A stretch of 64,000 nucleotides of DNA from Tridacna crocea (lineage: Eukaryota; Mollusca; Bivalvia; Cardiida; Cardiidae): NCBI GenBank assembly GCA_943736015.1, contig OX031070.1, positions 22,527,673-22,591,672 on the forward strand. The letters are read 5' to 3'. Position 1 is the first letter of the stretch. Each line of letters opens with the position of its first letter. Under the pieces are notes generated by a model that worked only from the letters and a program-made list of their open reading frames with translations, did not search any database and was not told where the DNA came from. A program made the position numbers and the translations under genes. Below are positions 31,313 to 45,500 of the stretch, piece after piece.

Positions 31313-34300
31313 CTGAAATAAGAAGAAATTTGGATTTAAGTTTTTTTTAACAAGTCGATTACTCGTTTCAGTCGTTTGTTTTTTTTTTTCAAAGCTTCCT
31401 GCCTTCATTTTTGCTCTAGGGAGTTTTGCAAGTGCCACAAAGTTCGTACTTACTCAAATGAGGAGAAACAAACATGAGCATGCCCTGGCAAAATGGTTTT
31501 TTTAATGTATCACAAGACATCACATAATTATGGACCAATAAAATATTTTTGTTTGGAAACCAAGTGGATCATGAGGTAGAATGTCCTTGGACATGCAGAA
31601 AAATTACTAATGACATAAAGTTAGAGTGGTCTTTAGACATACTGAATATTTTCAATTAATGATCAGTTTCGAATCATATCAGCCTTTGCTAAGTACGCAG
31701 GCTGAAATAGGTCGATACATTTCTGCAGGTGCTTTGACACCCCGCCCCTTTTCAGAGAGCAGGGCCAATATCATTTCAATAAAAAATGTAATTGCCATCC
31801 AAAACAAAAAGTTTAAGAACAGAGCACTATACATTCCCCAACCTTTCTAAATTAAACTTTAATTTATACTCGAAGAGGAAGAAAAGAACCCACCTGCCAC
31901 TGGTCCATGAGTTCTGACAAGGAATTCTTTTGTTGTACTGCTTCCATTAATTGATGATTTAATACAATGATTTCATATCTTGCCTGCTGCAGATCTTTTT
32001 CCATCGTGTACCGCCTGTAACAAAAATGTCACCTTTAGAATTCTCTAATCCATTAACCCTTTACCACACAATGACTGCCCTGTTGAAGACACCTTTTGAA
32101 AACATTGTGGAAAAAGGAGAAAATGCTGGTAACCAGCATTTTCTCCATTTTCTACAATGTTTTCTACCCCTTCAAAGAAAAACTGCACCCTTGGAGCCAT
32201 TATGAAATTGTCGTCTGCGAATGCTTTTATTTCGGATAGGTTTAAAATGAGAGCATGTGCGGAGACGAAATTAATCTGGCTCAAAGGCTGAAAATAATTA
32301 TCGTTGAGAGGCAATAACCAATAAATGAAAAGAATTCTACAGAAACTTGCATATATTGATTTTTTTTTCAAAATCAAAAGATGACAAAATGTGCAGCTTT
32401 GTCACGGTTCAGTTAATACCAATGAGGAGTCATGGTCTGCAATACTTTGAAATAAATACCTTTCGATAGCAGAATCTCTTTCTCGACGAGCATGTTTAAG
32501 TAGAGCGATTGCACTGTACATCTGAGGTTTCTTGCTGTCGTGTGTTAACATATCTTGTAGCTTGTCTCTCTGGGAAGAAAGCACCCGGATGTCTTCTTGT
32601 TGCGCCGACACCTGGATGGTAAAAGTATCTTGTTTGAATGGTGAATGTTCGACTGTATAGAATCATATCACGGTTTATGAAACATAAAGTTAGGGTTACA
32701 TGTACGCCCTGCCTTGCCCAGAAACACGCCTACTTGACCAGCGTCGTTAGTGGGGAGTGAACCAAGTTTCCAGCTTACTAGGTATATTACACTTTTACTA
32801 CTCTGCAATATGGGCCCACTGCTAAGGAAAGTAAACCCCTTCGTGACTGTTTGCACAAAAAAGGTATGATAAAACAAGTGGGCCGTTGTAGTAACGTATC
32901 GCCCGCCTGGCCTAACTGCAAACAAGCCATAAGAGGCGGGTCAATCAGTAATATACAATTCATTGAAAATTCTGTGGGAAATTAAAACCAGAGGTCATAG
33001 TTGTCACATTCACCTATGATGTCAAGGAATATGAAACAACTAAACCATATGCCATAAATCAAATTTAAAAAATCTGACCGACTTCTTTTAACCCATTACC
33101 ACACATTCCCTACTTTTGACACCCCTAAGAAAGAAGACTTTTGAAAACACTGTGGGAAAAGGAGAAAATGCTGGTAACCAGCATTTTCTCCTTTTCCCAC
33201 AGTGTTTTCTCCCCTTCCCAGAACAAATTTCTTTTTTTCAGTCTTTTTTTTTTTTGGTGTCTGCGAATGCTTTCATTTTGGACCAGTTTAAAATTTTCTC
33301 GTGTGGTAAAGAGTTCAAGGAGGATTTTCATAGTCTGAAAGTGAAAGCATTGTCTTTGTATGAATGGTACATATTCTACAGTATTTCAAGGACTACGAAA
33401 AAATAAAGGTGACTATAACATCGCTTAAATGCTTAATGAATGAAACTCTATAACTTTTTACATTCCAGTGAAACAATTCAGGTAGGCAACAAGATCAAAT
33501 AACTGCACCCCCATCTTAAACGGAAAACATCTCTATCAGTCTTGAAATGAATCATGATAAATGAACATTTTACTCAGAAAAAGTGAAAGTCACCGTGTTG
33601 CATTTTAGCCTAACAACCAAGGTAGAAAACCTGAACATCGCCTATCACAAAAACATGACTTGTTTTCCTTCCTTTGGCAATTATTTCCCGCTACGTAATT
33701 CAAGGTTTGTAAGGTTTGATAAATTATTACCTGTTTGGAGAGTTCACTCATTTTATATGACTTTTGTTGTAGTTGTAATTCACGGATATGTAACTGTTCA
33801 CGAAGTTTGGACAAGTCACCCTGGCAACACTTTAGATTTTGTTCCAAATCTCCAACGCGCTGTTGTAAAGACTTGATTTCGGAGAGGTGGGTATTCTGCG
33901 TCTGAAAATATTGAAAAAACGCCGTTTACTCTAAAACCTTTGTATGAAAAAGTGCTTTGTTCACCATCGTGAGAAGCTTCTGAAAATGTAGCAGAAAAGA
34001 AAAAAGTGCCAACCACAATGTATTCTAGCCTTTTCAAGACAATTTCCATCATTTGGGCCACATTTAAGTTGTCGTCCAGATGTCCTTTCAATTTGAACAC
34101 GTCTAAAGATTTGCCATAAAATACCCTTTCTATCTTTAGACAACATATCACAACGTGCAAGAAAGAAGATATTAGATCTACTAGATTTACCAAAACATAC
34201 TTACTAGTAAAAATCATTTAAAAGCCACTTGGCCTAACTAGAGCTAAATGTTTACTTTCTCACAAGCACAGCTCGTTCAGATCGCTAAGAATAGAAAAAA

Positions 34301-36558
34301 AAAACGTATTTTCTTGATTAGAAAAAATATGAAGCCATGATACTGGCCGAACTATTTGGGTGAACTGTACACAAGAGTCCTGAACCTTTGAAGCGCAAGA
34401 AATCAGTGAAGGTAACGTTAGTACCTGATTGGCCTTTTCCAGCGCCCCGTGTATGACGTCACGTAGCTCTACTATGACTCCATTCAAACTACCAGACGCA
34501 TCTGATGTAACAGATTGCTCGTCATCCTCCAGTTTATCCCCCATTTGTGTTCTAATTTCATGACACATATCACGAAGGTAACGATAAGCGTGGACTATGT
34601 CCTCTTCTAGCTGTAAATAAAAAGCGGCTCGATGATTCAGTCCGGCCAAACGTTTCAAATTGGTAACCAAGCACTTATTTTGCCTTTAATGACTTGTCAA
34701 AGGAAGGGCATAAAAATCTGGAATATTAAGCATCTGCGACTGTATGCAATGAGAAAGGGAATCTATAAAATTCATACGGGCAAAAACAAACTGCTTACGC
34801 CATACATGTCAAGGCACTACAGAAGCCCATCACCCACCCCATTAGGGAAGCCAACAAAATAGATTACGAGAACTGATTGTAAGACAAAGTAGAATCGAAT
34901 CTCATAAAGATGAGTTGCGGAAATCTTATGTCACTTAGAGCTACATGTAGCTAGATCTATAAATAGCAAATCCTCTTGAGATACCTTTTTGGCATTAAAA
35001 CACTTGAAAGTTAAAAATTTCTTGTTCGATATAACATTGATGATGCAAAGTTAATGGGTCCTTTCAGTAAGAACAAGTTACTAATATAACTTGTAATCAT
35101 ATATCCGATTCTGTAGATTCAAGATCTCTCTGTATGAAACTTCTTCTTCGAAATGCAATCTAAACTGCCCTTTGTGCCAAAAAGGTAAGCACGTTTTGAT
35201 ATCAACGTCGATTAGCAAAGTCGGATACATTACTTACACTTCATGTCCAAATTTACAAAGTGAAGTGTGCGCATAGATTACCCATGGTGTACCCTTACCT
35301 TAGATGTTTCTTTGCCTTCCTCAATATACCGCGTCTCCTCAAACCGTACAGGGGACGTTGACGTCATTATAATATCGTCATCATCACATTCTATATCATC
35401 ATCACCAAACATACTGGGCGGATACTGAAAGAGATATCAGAATCTTACAATTGTTTTAAACTTCTTCTACGGATTAATCCAGTTCTTTACATTGTTACGG
35501 GAAACATGGGGTTTTGCGAACGATTTAATTTAGATTAACGATATGTATCTACACTAGATTGCTCATGTTTGATCCATACCGCCCGCTTGTATAATCAAGC
35601 TTCTAATTATTTTTAAAAAATACGCTTTGAATCTGGGGCAGTCTAAAACTTTGCCGTCTTATACAGGATTAGGAAAATCGAGTGTTGGAACTCCACATTG
35701 TTTTACTTCAGGACATCGGTCTTTGACGAAATTTTCTCATAAATATACATGTAGGTTCTCATCATAACCTTAATCTCCTATTTTTATCCATAACCTAACC
35801 AATGTGTCTGACGGTTTCTGGTGTCCTTTGGGCATACCCTTGTCAAAGATCAGAGCGCACATTCATGCAGTTTGATCTTGGTATGCCCTTTTCGATACCC
35901 AATTGTTCGTTCTAGAACGGCAATAAACATGCAAAGTCAGTATTGAATCCTACAGTATGGTTAGATCTGTTTTTGGTTCGATCTTTTTTTTTTAAGTCTT
36001 GACCACAGTTAATATTTTCGTATTTTTCTGGTCCTGAGGAAGAATGTTTTATTTTTTAAAATATTTCTGTAAACGAGCAGTTTTCAAATTTTTACAAAAT
36101 ATTTCCTGTCCTTCCACGGAAAGGCTCCCTTTTAAAGAGTCGCCATTTGCCGTCTCTAACTGTTTCGTAAGATCGAAAAGTTTTCCATCTGGTAAAGGTT
36201 ATCACAGTAAGATAAAGGCTTTCATCACATTGTCTCTGTTTCTGGTGCGTGTGGACACCAATTATCATTATTGCAAGGCTTTGAAGCCGTTTCTCGTCCC
36301 CATTTTCTATCGTCCTATATACTTCCAATCAATTTATTTTACGATTCACTGACCTGAAAAAATAGCTGGACCAGCACTATATCTTATCTTTATTACTATG
36401 TTCACCCATTTATGTGTCTGTTCAGTGATATTATTGTCCCTATATGTCATTCTTGATTCATCACCCATCTAGATACCTGTCCAATATTGCTTGCTTTGCA
36501 ATTTCGGTTATTACAGCGTCAGGGATCAAGGAAAAGAGGGATCTCTGTGTGTCTGTCC

Positions 36559-36598
<40 letters not shown>

Positions 36599-39500
36599 AT
36601 TGCTTTATTCATCTACATTAACCCTGCTAAAAAACTAAATCAGACATTTTCAGTTCGATTTCAAATTCCAGTGAAATCAACGTACATGTTTTGCTTTTTC
36701 AAAGGGGTTTCCTTATCGGACAGTATAGATCCAAGATCAGACTGCACGTTCTGTGCATTCTGATCGTGATCTACGCTGTCCGCAAAAGGTCTGTGAGTCG
36801 CGCTTAGCAGCCTAAGATTGAGGTTAGTCCAATTTCCCCCCCCCCCCCCCCCAGCAAGTGGTGAAAACTTTTCATGCCCGGGCAATGTATCAAAGAAAAG
36901 TAGCCTTTTTAGCATCTTTTATCGTCAACAGAGTACGTTTCAATTTGACCGAATCTAGAATTTTATCTTTTTGTTCAAGTTACACACTCTACAATTATCG
37001 AGAAAGACCTAGCAATTCAATATCGTAATCACTCATTTGAATACGTCATCTCAGGTAATGATATTACCTTTCCAGTAAAAAGGCTTTATCGCCTCTCAAA
37101 ATCGACATTAAGACAACTTACGGGATTTATCGGAGAATCTGTTGCCATAGCAACCTTTGTTGTCCCGGATATCTGTGTCAGTTCATTAAAGAGAGTCATC
37201 GAATGGCCGCTACTATTGGACGCCTTCTCCGTCAGGTGTTCTAGCTCACCGTGTAACTCGTTGTTCCTGTCGTGAAGTTCTCGAATTTCCTGATTTTTCT
37301 TGAGAAGCTGTGGATAAAAAAAAAAACAAACAATTTAAGGTATTCAGTTCCTAACTCATCGGTAAATATCGTAAAGGCTATTCGGCAAGTTCCGTCTTTT
37401 ATTATGAGAGTTGGGGTCCGTACACCTTAACCCATTCCCACATAATGACGACTTTTGACGACATTTGGAAAGAAGCCTTTTGAAAACATTGTGGGAAAAG
37501 GAGAAAATGCTGGTTAACCAGCATTTTCTCCTTTTCCCATAATGTTTTCTACCCTATCAATACACAAATGCACCATTTGAGCCACATTGAAATTGTTGTC
37601 TGCAAATGCATAGGTAAATATCGTAAAGGTTATTAAGCAGCTTCCGGTATTTATTATGAGAGTTGGGGTCGAAGACCTTATGTCTTTACCAAACTACAAA
37701 AACGTAAACTTGTCAAAACTAAAAGCATTTGTAAACGACCTATGAAATGTGGCTGAGGTAACCTAGTGGAATTCGTCTAAGACATGGTAGAAAACAATGT
37801 GGGAAGATGAGGAAATTATGGTTACCAGCATTTCTCCCTTTTCTAAAATGCTTTCAAAAGATTTTTTTCTTCAAGGTAGTTGAAACCGGGATTGTTTGGT
37901 CAAGGTTTAATCTTTTGGTGTCGAAAGCGAAAACTCCTCCTGACGACATAGATCATGATCAGACTGCACAAAATGTGCAGTGTAAACTTGAATCTTTACA
38001 AAGCCCTTGTCTGTTCAAGCCTGTAGAATAAGAATCTTTTAAGTGCCAATGAATTGTACTTTCAGCCGTTTAAAAAGAGGTCTAGTTTATTTCGATCCAG
38101 TTGAAAATATGTTCGCTGAAATCCCTATTTTCATAAAGTAAAAAGAGCAAAATGATTACCAACATGATATCATATTATATACGTGACGACAAGGGGTTTC
38201 TTGTCTTTAGGAGGGGGATTGTGGATAAGTAAAAACTATCCATATAAGAATTTTTTTCGCAAAATACCATATATAGCAATTTAATTATATGTGATCCGTC
38301 ATGCATAAAGGGACCTTCTGGGAACTCCGAAAAGTGTCGACTCTGGTCAGACTGCGCGGATGCACAGGCTGACCAGGGTCGACACTTTTCGCTTTTATGA
38401 CATTTTCTGTATGAAAAGTAATAATTCTAACTTACTGTACAATCGTTTTTGAATTATCAACTTAAATTGACCTGCACTATCTTTGATCTGTTTACATCTA
38501 ATTTATATACGGAACTCCCAGATAGTCCCTTTTCGTGTGCCTGATCACATACATCTGGCGCTAAGAGAATAACATATAATTTAATCTTTAAGTCATTTTC
38601 CATATCTTACTTTGTGATGGGCTTATATCGTAAGGTTTACTTCGGTTACGGGTAAAAAAGGGCAAAATACATTGTGGTATTTCAGATATGAATCTATCCA
38701 GCAAAATGAACAGCCATTTAACCTATAACTTGGTAAGTAAACGAAATTAAACTTTCAAACCAATAGTGCAAACCCAAATTTTGCTATTTCAAGATTTTTT
38801 TTTTTTTTTTTTTGGGGGGGGGGTGGAAATATATTCTTATCAGACAGTGTAAATCAAAGATCAGACTGCACGTTCTGTGCAGTCTGATCTTGATCCACAT
38901 TGTCTGCAAGAGGTCGGCTAGTTGCGCTTAGCGGCTCCAGGGTTAATGAGAAATCGATAGAAATTACCGATAATTGGCACGCTTCGGTTCTCTGGTGCTC
39001 TCATTTTATTTTCATGAGTTATTTACAAGATCCACTCGTCTCCGTTATCGAGTATTGCAAAAGGCGGCCACTTGTGCATATCTCTATTCATTTGAAAACT
39101 TGACAAAGTAACGCATATCTCTATTCATTTGAAAACTTGATAAAGTACCGCATATCTTTATTCATTTGAAAACTTGATAAAGTAACGCATTTCTCTATTC
39201 ATTTGAAAACTTGATAAAGTAACGCATTTCTCTATTTATTTGAAAAAAAACTTGATAAAGTACCGCATATCTTTATTCATTTGAAAACTTGATAAAGTCT
39301 CTATTCATTTGAAAAAAAACTTGATAAAGTACCGCATATCTTTATTCATTTGAAAACTTGATAAAGTAACGCATATCTCTATTCATTTGAAAACTTGACA
39401 AAGTAACGCATTTCTCTATTCATTTGAAAACTTGATAAAGTAACGCGTGTTTTCGACAAATACTAGTATATTAACTCATTACTAAACGGCAATATTTCAG

Positions 39501-42500
39501 GCTTGTCCAAATCGAAAGCATTTGCAGATGACAAAATAAAAGTGACTGAAAATTTGAAATTTGTTTAGTGAAGGGTAGAAAACATTGTGGGAAAAGGAGA
39601 AAATGCTGGTAGCCAGCATTTTCTCCTTTTCCCACAATGTTTTCTAATGGCTTCCTTCTCAGGGGCGTCGAAAGTAGGAATTGTGTGGTAATGGGTTAAC
39701 GCGCCATGTCCTGGCAAAAGGGGGCTAAATGAATGTTCATGATACATGATACTGATCAAATCATCACAGTATTATACCTGCATAAAATTCGTTTTGTAGG
39801 GTAATCAATAGGATCATGAGGTTGACGGGTCCTTTGACAAACAGAATATTGACCAATAACGAAAAGCTTCGGCCCAGGTCAGCTTGCGTAGACTGTGCAT
39901 GCTGACCTGGGTCGATACTTTTTGCAGATGTTGTTAGCTCCACTTTTCACAAAGTATGACTCATTATTTATTGTTGGTTTTTTCTTTTGCCTACCGTAAG
40001 CGACTTCAATATTACGTCTCGATGAAAATCGCACTAAAAGGAAAAAGTGATTTACCCTTTACCGCCCAATGACGACTTTTAAGGCTCATGGAAAAGAAGC
40101 CTTTTGAAAACGTTGTGGGAAAAAGAGAAAATGCTGGTAACCAGCATTTTCTCCATTTCCCACAAAGTTTTCTAACCTATAAAATAAAAATTGCAATCAC
40201 TTGAGCCATATCTGAATTGTGTCTGCGACTGCTTTTAATTTGGACAGGTCTAAAAGTTTGCAGCGTGGTAAAGAGTTAAAGGAGAAATTCGGTCGTAACA
40301 AACAGTTTTTCGACAGACCTTAACATGGGTCTAAATGAGCAGATCTGATAACTCCTGTCTCATAAGCAACTCCTAAAAAAGCAGCTCTTCGAAGGAAAAA
40401 CGTTGAGTTAGATACTAAGAACCAATGAGTTGCACCCTTTGTACAATGACGTCATGTCCGATTGACATTTCAAGGCCATGTTCATTCTGTTGATTAAATA
40501 AATGATCAGGGGACATAAAGCTGCAGCCTGTCTGGCTCCTTTGATATCGATTGACAGATTTATTTGTGTTTATCGTCAATCGACACTAGATCTGTCAGAT
40601 ATCACTAATTACCTGCTAAGTGTAAGTAACTGAGATCTTATGAACTACGATTGCAAAAAAATCCCTTTTGTATTTGCACTTCTCGTAACACGAAGCTGCG
40701 CATGCGCAAAAGAAAGAGGAAATAACAGTGAAAAATTGTCAAAATCAGAAAGTAACGCACGTGTACATCTTGTCTGATAAAGAATGACCATTACCAAATA
40801 CATTTTTCACTAATTGTAACTAACTGAAACACTTCATGTTCATGACACTTGTGTAACGTTGTCTGCGCATGTCTCATTCTTCGAAGATAATAGGGAAGTG
40901 CGCATGCGCAACAGAAAAAGTTGTAGTCCTCTTTTAACAGTAGAGTCATTTTATTCACGGTAAATCATTTGTCAAAACTAGTTTTGTAGTTTTGTAGTGC
41001 TTCTGTCGTACCCTCAGCATTCTGGTACTTTGCCTTCTGATTTTGACCCCACCTATCCGCAAAAGCCCATCGACTCAGAAGCCCAAAAGTTACTTACATG
41101 TATACGGTCTCTACCTTCATTCTCGGTTTTTCTGTTCCATTGCTCATATATAAACAAATAAAACTGCGACAGAATCAAACGAAACTGTATCTGTTAATTG
41201 TTCATAAAAAGACCTTTAGGCTGCTAGGCCCGAGACAGAGGTGTTTTTGGTAGTTTTTTTTTTCCGCAAAACTTTCTATGTCAGGTTGAGCAGATTGCAC
41301 CGGATGTAATGCAGAAAAAATTACCCTCCCCTCATAAAATGAGCCACGGGTCATTTCTCTACGTTGAGGAATGACCCGGGTCATTATTCTACGTAGAGAA
41401 ATAACCCTCTGGGGGCATTTCTCTATGTAGAATAATGATCTTGCGGTTATTTCTCTACATAGAATAAAGACCCGGGTCATTTCTCTACGTGGAGAAATTA
41501 CTCATGGGTCATTTTGTACGGGAGGGTAATTTTTCTGCATTACACCGGGTGACATTTATACTACATACTGCAAATGCGTTTAAACCCATTACCACCTATC
41601 CCTACTTTTGACGCCCCTGTGAAAGAAGCTTTTAAAAAACATTGTGAGAAAAGGAGAAAATGCTGGTAACCAGCATTTTCTCCTTTTCCCACAATGCTTT
41701 CTTTCCTTCACAAAACAAATTTCAAGTTTTCAGTCAATTTCATTCTGTCGTCTGCAAATGCTTTCGATTTGGACAAACCTATAATTTTGTCGTTTGGTAA
41801 TAAGTTAACCCCGCTATTTACGGGGTATACAGCAGGTCTGAGTTTTGCTGTTTTTCCCGTAATTTTCAAACATTCCTTTGAAATGTTACGCCTGTAATTA
41901 TATTCACGGGGAAAAGAAAACATGCTTACCTCACTTTCTTGTTCATTTTTCTGTTTTTCGAGAACTTTCACTCGGTCTTGAGTCTCGTCCAGTAAATGAA
42001 TGTAGGATTCTTTTTCATCGGATACTTTCTGTAAACTTCTCTCCAATTCTGCATTTCTCTCTCCTAAAGTGACTATCTGTAAAAACAAATGTAAACAGAT
42101 ACACAAAAACTGTACATGCAGGTGAATGTTTCCAGAATAATGAGATCTACTTTTAACTTCGAAAGAAAGCAAATGGCAGGCAGGCAGTCTCTCTGTCCTC
42201 TGTCTGTCTTTCTCTCTATATGTCTGTCTCTCTGTGTTACTCTCTCTTTCTCTCTCCCTTTCCCCGCTTCCCTAGGCTATTCACTGTAGCCCACATAGTC
42301 AAAGAACGATTTTTTGGCGGAAAGGTGGGGGGGGGGGTTGTGTCTTTCGAACAAAGTTTCAGCTTAGTCCTCGATTACCAATTCGCTTTTAATTGTAGTA
42401 AAAAATTGTCAGTTAACTTTTCTAGTGCCAGATATGGCTGCAACACATGAAAAGGGAAATTCGGACATGTGCATAAAGTGCCGTTACGGATCAGCCTGCG

Positions 42501-45500
42501 CAACCCTACGACTACATTAGACTTTGTTCTTTATTAAACATGCTCAAAAACAGAAAAGTACATCAAACAGGAAGTGCCGTCACGGGTTAGCCTGTGCGCG
42601 GACTGCGCAGGCTCGTCCGAGATGACATTTAACGCAAATATCCAAATACCCCCTTTTCGCGAGTTACAGGCCAGCTATATCTATGTATACTCGACCTTTT
42701 TCTATGGCTGAAAATACTATCCCCCTGAAACTTTCGGAGATTCTTATCTCACAGACTTGCTCAAACAGGTGCAGACTGTATGGATCAAAGATCAGACTGC
42801 ATGTTCTATACAGTCTGATCTTGATCCATGCCGTCCGCAAAAATTCCCTATAGTTTCGCCCTATCACACTGCAAGAGTTCATTGACAACAGAGTAAACTA
42901 AATCTCTCTGATGTCATACTTAACAAGTTTAAGTTCAATAGGATACGGGTCACGTTAATTGACGAAGTATGTAATATACCTACCTTTTGTATTATTCATG
43001 ACTGTTGGCAGTTATAAATATGTTAAATGAGTATAGTTCCGTAAAAGTAATTCGTCCGTCATTAAGTTCTTTGTTCAAAGTGTAATCACAGAATACTGGT
43101 TGTAATTAAACCCGGTTTAGAGAAGTGGATTATGGTTATTGATCTAAACAAAAACTTTATGATGATACATTTGTGAACGAAATTTTCATTTTGTATGTTT
43201 CCTTTTGCAAATATTTAGTCCAGCCCTTTTTTCAGTAAGGGCCTCAAGGAAGGGTATGCATCGAAAGTGTATGATTTATAGAAAGGGGCACCAATTGCTT
43301 AAGACATATTTTTCACACAAACACAGGGGCGGATCCAGGATTTCTTCAGAAGGGGGGGGGGGGGGGGGGTTCAACTCGGTCAATCTTAGATATGCAGACA
43401 CGGACTCAAAGCACAAATCAGTCGCCAATGAGTTGGAAGTCCATCAAAACATAAAAAATCTGGAAATTCAGGGGGGTTCGTCCGAACCCCCCGAACCGCC
43501 TCCATCCCCCACCCCTGGATCCGCCAGTGAAACATAAATTTATGCTTGAAACATATTTTCTTGACCAAAATGTCAGTTAAAAAAGATGACTTCTTCGTTC
43601 AAAAAAAAAAATAAGAGAAATGTTACTAGTCATTCGATAGTGCCTATCGCACAAAGATATACCAATAGTATCCGTCTTGTAATTGACACTGCAAATGAAT
43701 ACATCACACGTGTGCACTGTTTGACATAAATTTTATATGTATCCAGATTCAAGCACACATAAACCGTGCTCTAAGAACCTGGTACGATTCATCCTGCTAT
43801 CTTCAGTTAGCATGTAGTCTACGCACCAGCCATTTATTTTAGAACAAAAAAAAGGACCCTTCAAGGTTGGGAAATAGCTCCGGTATAAGCCAAGACCTAT
43901 TCTCGTTGACAGGTCTTTGAAAGAACCATGCACAAATCCTGCAGGGTCTGTATTCACCAACCATTCTTAAGAATATTCTTGGTCTTATTCTACAAGACTT
44001 CCTGACCGTGAAAGTAACAGGACTTTTGATTGGCTAAACCACTTGGTTTAGCCAATCAGAAGTCCTGTTACTTCCACACAGACAAAATTCTGAAGAATAA
44101 AGACCAAGAATGTTCTAAAAAATGGTTGGTGAGTATGGGCCCAGGTTTCCATAAAGTCTATATTTAGAACCTGTAGATGTGCAGTAAAACAACGGTATTT
44201 GTAAACACTTTTATATCTCGTTTGAAATAAGTCATCTTTTAAAGAAATTCTGAGCAGGAAAATAGGCTACATTTTCCACATATGTATTGTTTATAGCCAT
44301 TTTCTTCATTGCTACTTTATTAGCGGCGACTTTTAACCCTCACACTGCGTATTGATATTTACCCTGTGCAGTATAGTGATGCATCATAGTAGACATTCGT
44401 CACAACTCGGCCGATTCCGTACTTAAATCTGATTCGTCCCATCACCCGAGGTATGCCGAATGCATAGCAGACAGGTGACATCTTTGAAGACTATGACATG
44501 CGCAGACAACAATGTTCACACAGATATTGTTTCCCTGACCAAAGAGCCCACTAAAGGTGACCACATCAAACAGAAACAATAATGAGGCGACTCGTCAATA
44601 ATTCATTATCAACAACCTTTCATCTGTGTTCTTTTAACCCTTTACAACCCACTCAAGAGTTTAGATATGACAAAAAAGCCTTTTGAAAACATTGTTGGAA
44701 AAGGAGAAAATGCTGGTAACCAGCATTTTCTCCTTTTCCCACAATATTTCTCTATCACATCAAAGACAAATGGAATCATTTGAACCGCATTCAAATTGTC
44801 ATTTGCAAGTGTTTTCGATCTGGAAAAGAAGTCTAAAATTTTGTCGTCTGGTAAATTTGTTATCCCTTTCAGTGTAAAAAATTTTTCTAAGTGGCTTTCG
44901 CAGACAACACAGATCAAGATCAGACTGCACAGACTGTGCAGTCCGATCCAGGATTTACACTGACCAATGTTATATGCCACATTCTGATCGAAACAATCTT
45001 GACAATGCAATATCATGTGTGTTCCTTATCGCACAGCGCCGAATTCAACAAACGGGCATCATCAGTCTTGAAATGATATTGTAGATTGACGATTGAAATT
45101 TGCAATACAATTAAAGGGAAAGTGTAGGCCAGGATCAGAGTGCAATGGAAAACAGATCTTGATCTATACTGCGAACGATAGATGTTAAGAGAAACGGTTT
45201 AATTATACGCCCCAGGTGATATAATTGATGTTGTTTGAAGTCAAAAGCATTCAAAAGAATACCTAAACGAATCTGTCCACCTCTTAGTTTATCTACATAC
45301 ATGAAAGTAAAACCCTGCCTACCGCCGTGATGAGTACATTTACCACTCGTTACTATGCCTTTAGCCCTTGTGCCGGTGTAATGCAGATAAATGACCCTCC
45401 CCTACAAAATGACCCGGGTCATTATTCTACGTAGAAAAATGACCCCGAAGTCATTAGTAGAAGGACCTTCATTACGTAGAGGAATGACCCGGGTCATTAT

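Noticed and set aside
33816..34217. 133-residue minus-strand ORF over BICDL exon 8
   Set aside because: Different frame from the exon and extends through an intronic MITE remnant; a chance ORF.
39076..39446. CRISPR-like array of ~37-bp repeats
   Set aside because: Units are directly contiguous with no unique spacers, in a eukaryotic intron; an ordinary minisatellite.
44642..45016. 124-residue minus-strand ORF
   Set aside because: Spans two different repeats (a TTAA MITE and a GATCAGACTGCA copy); no coding signal of its own.
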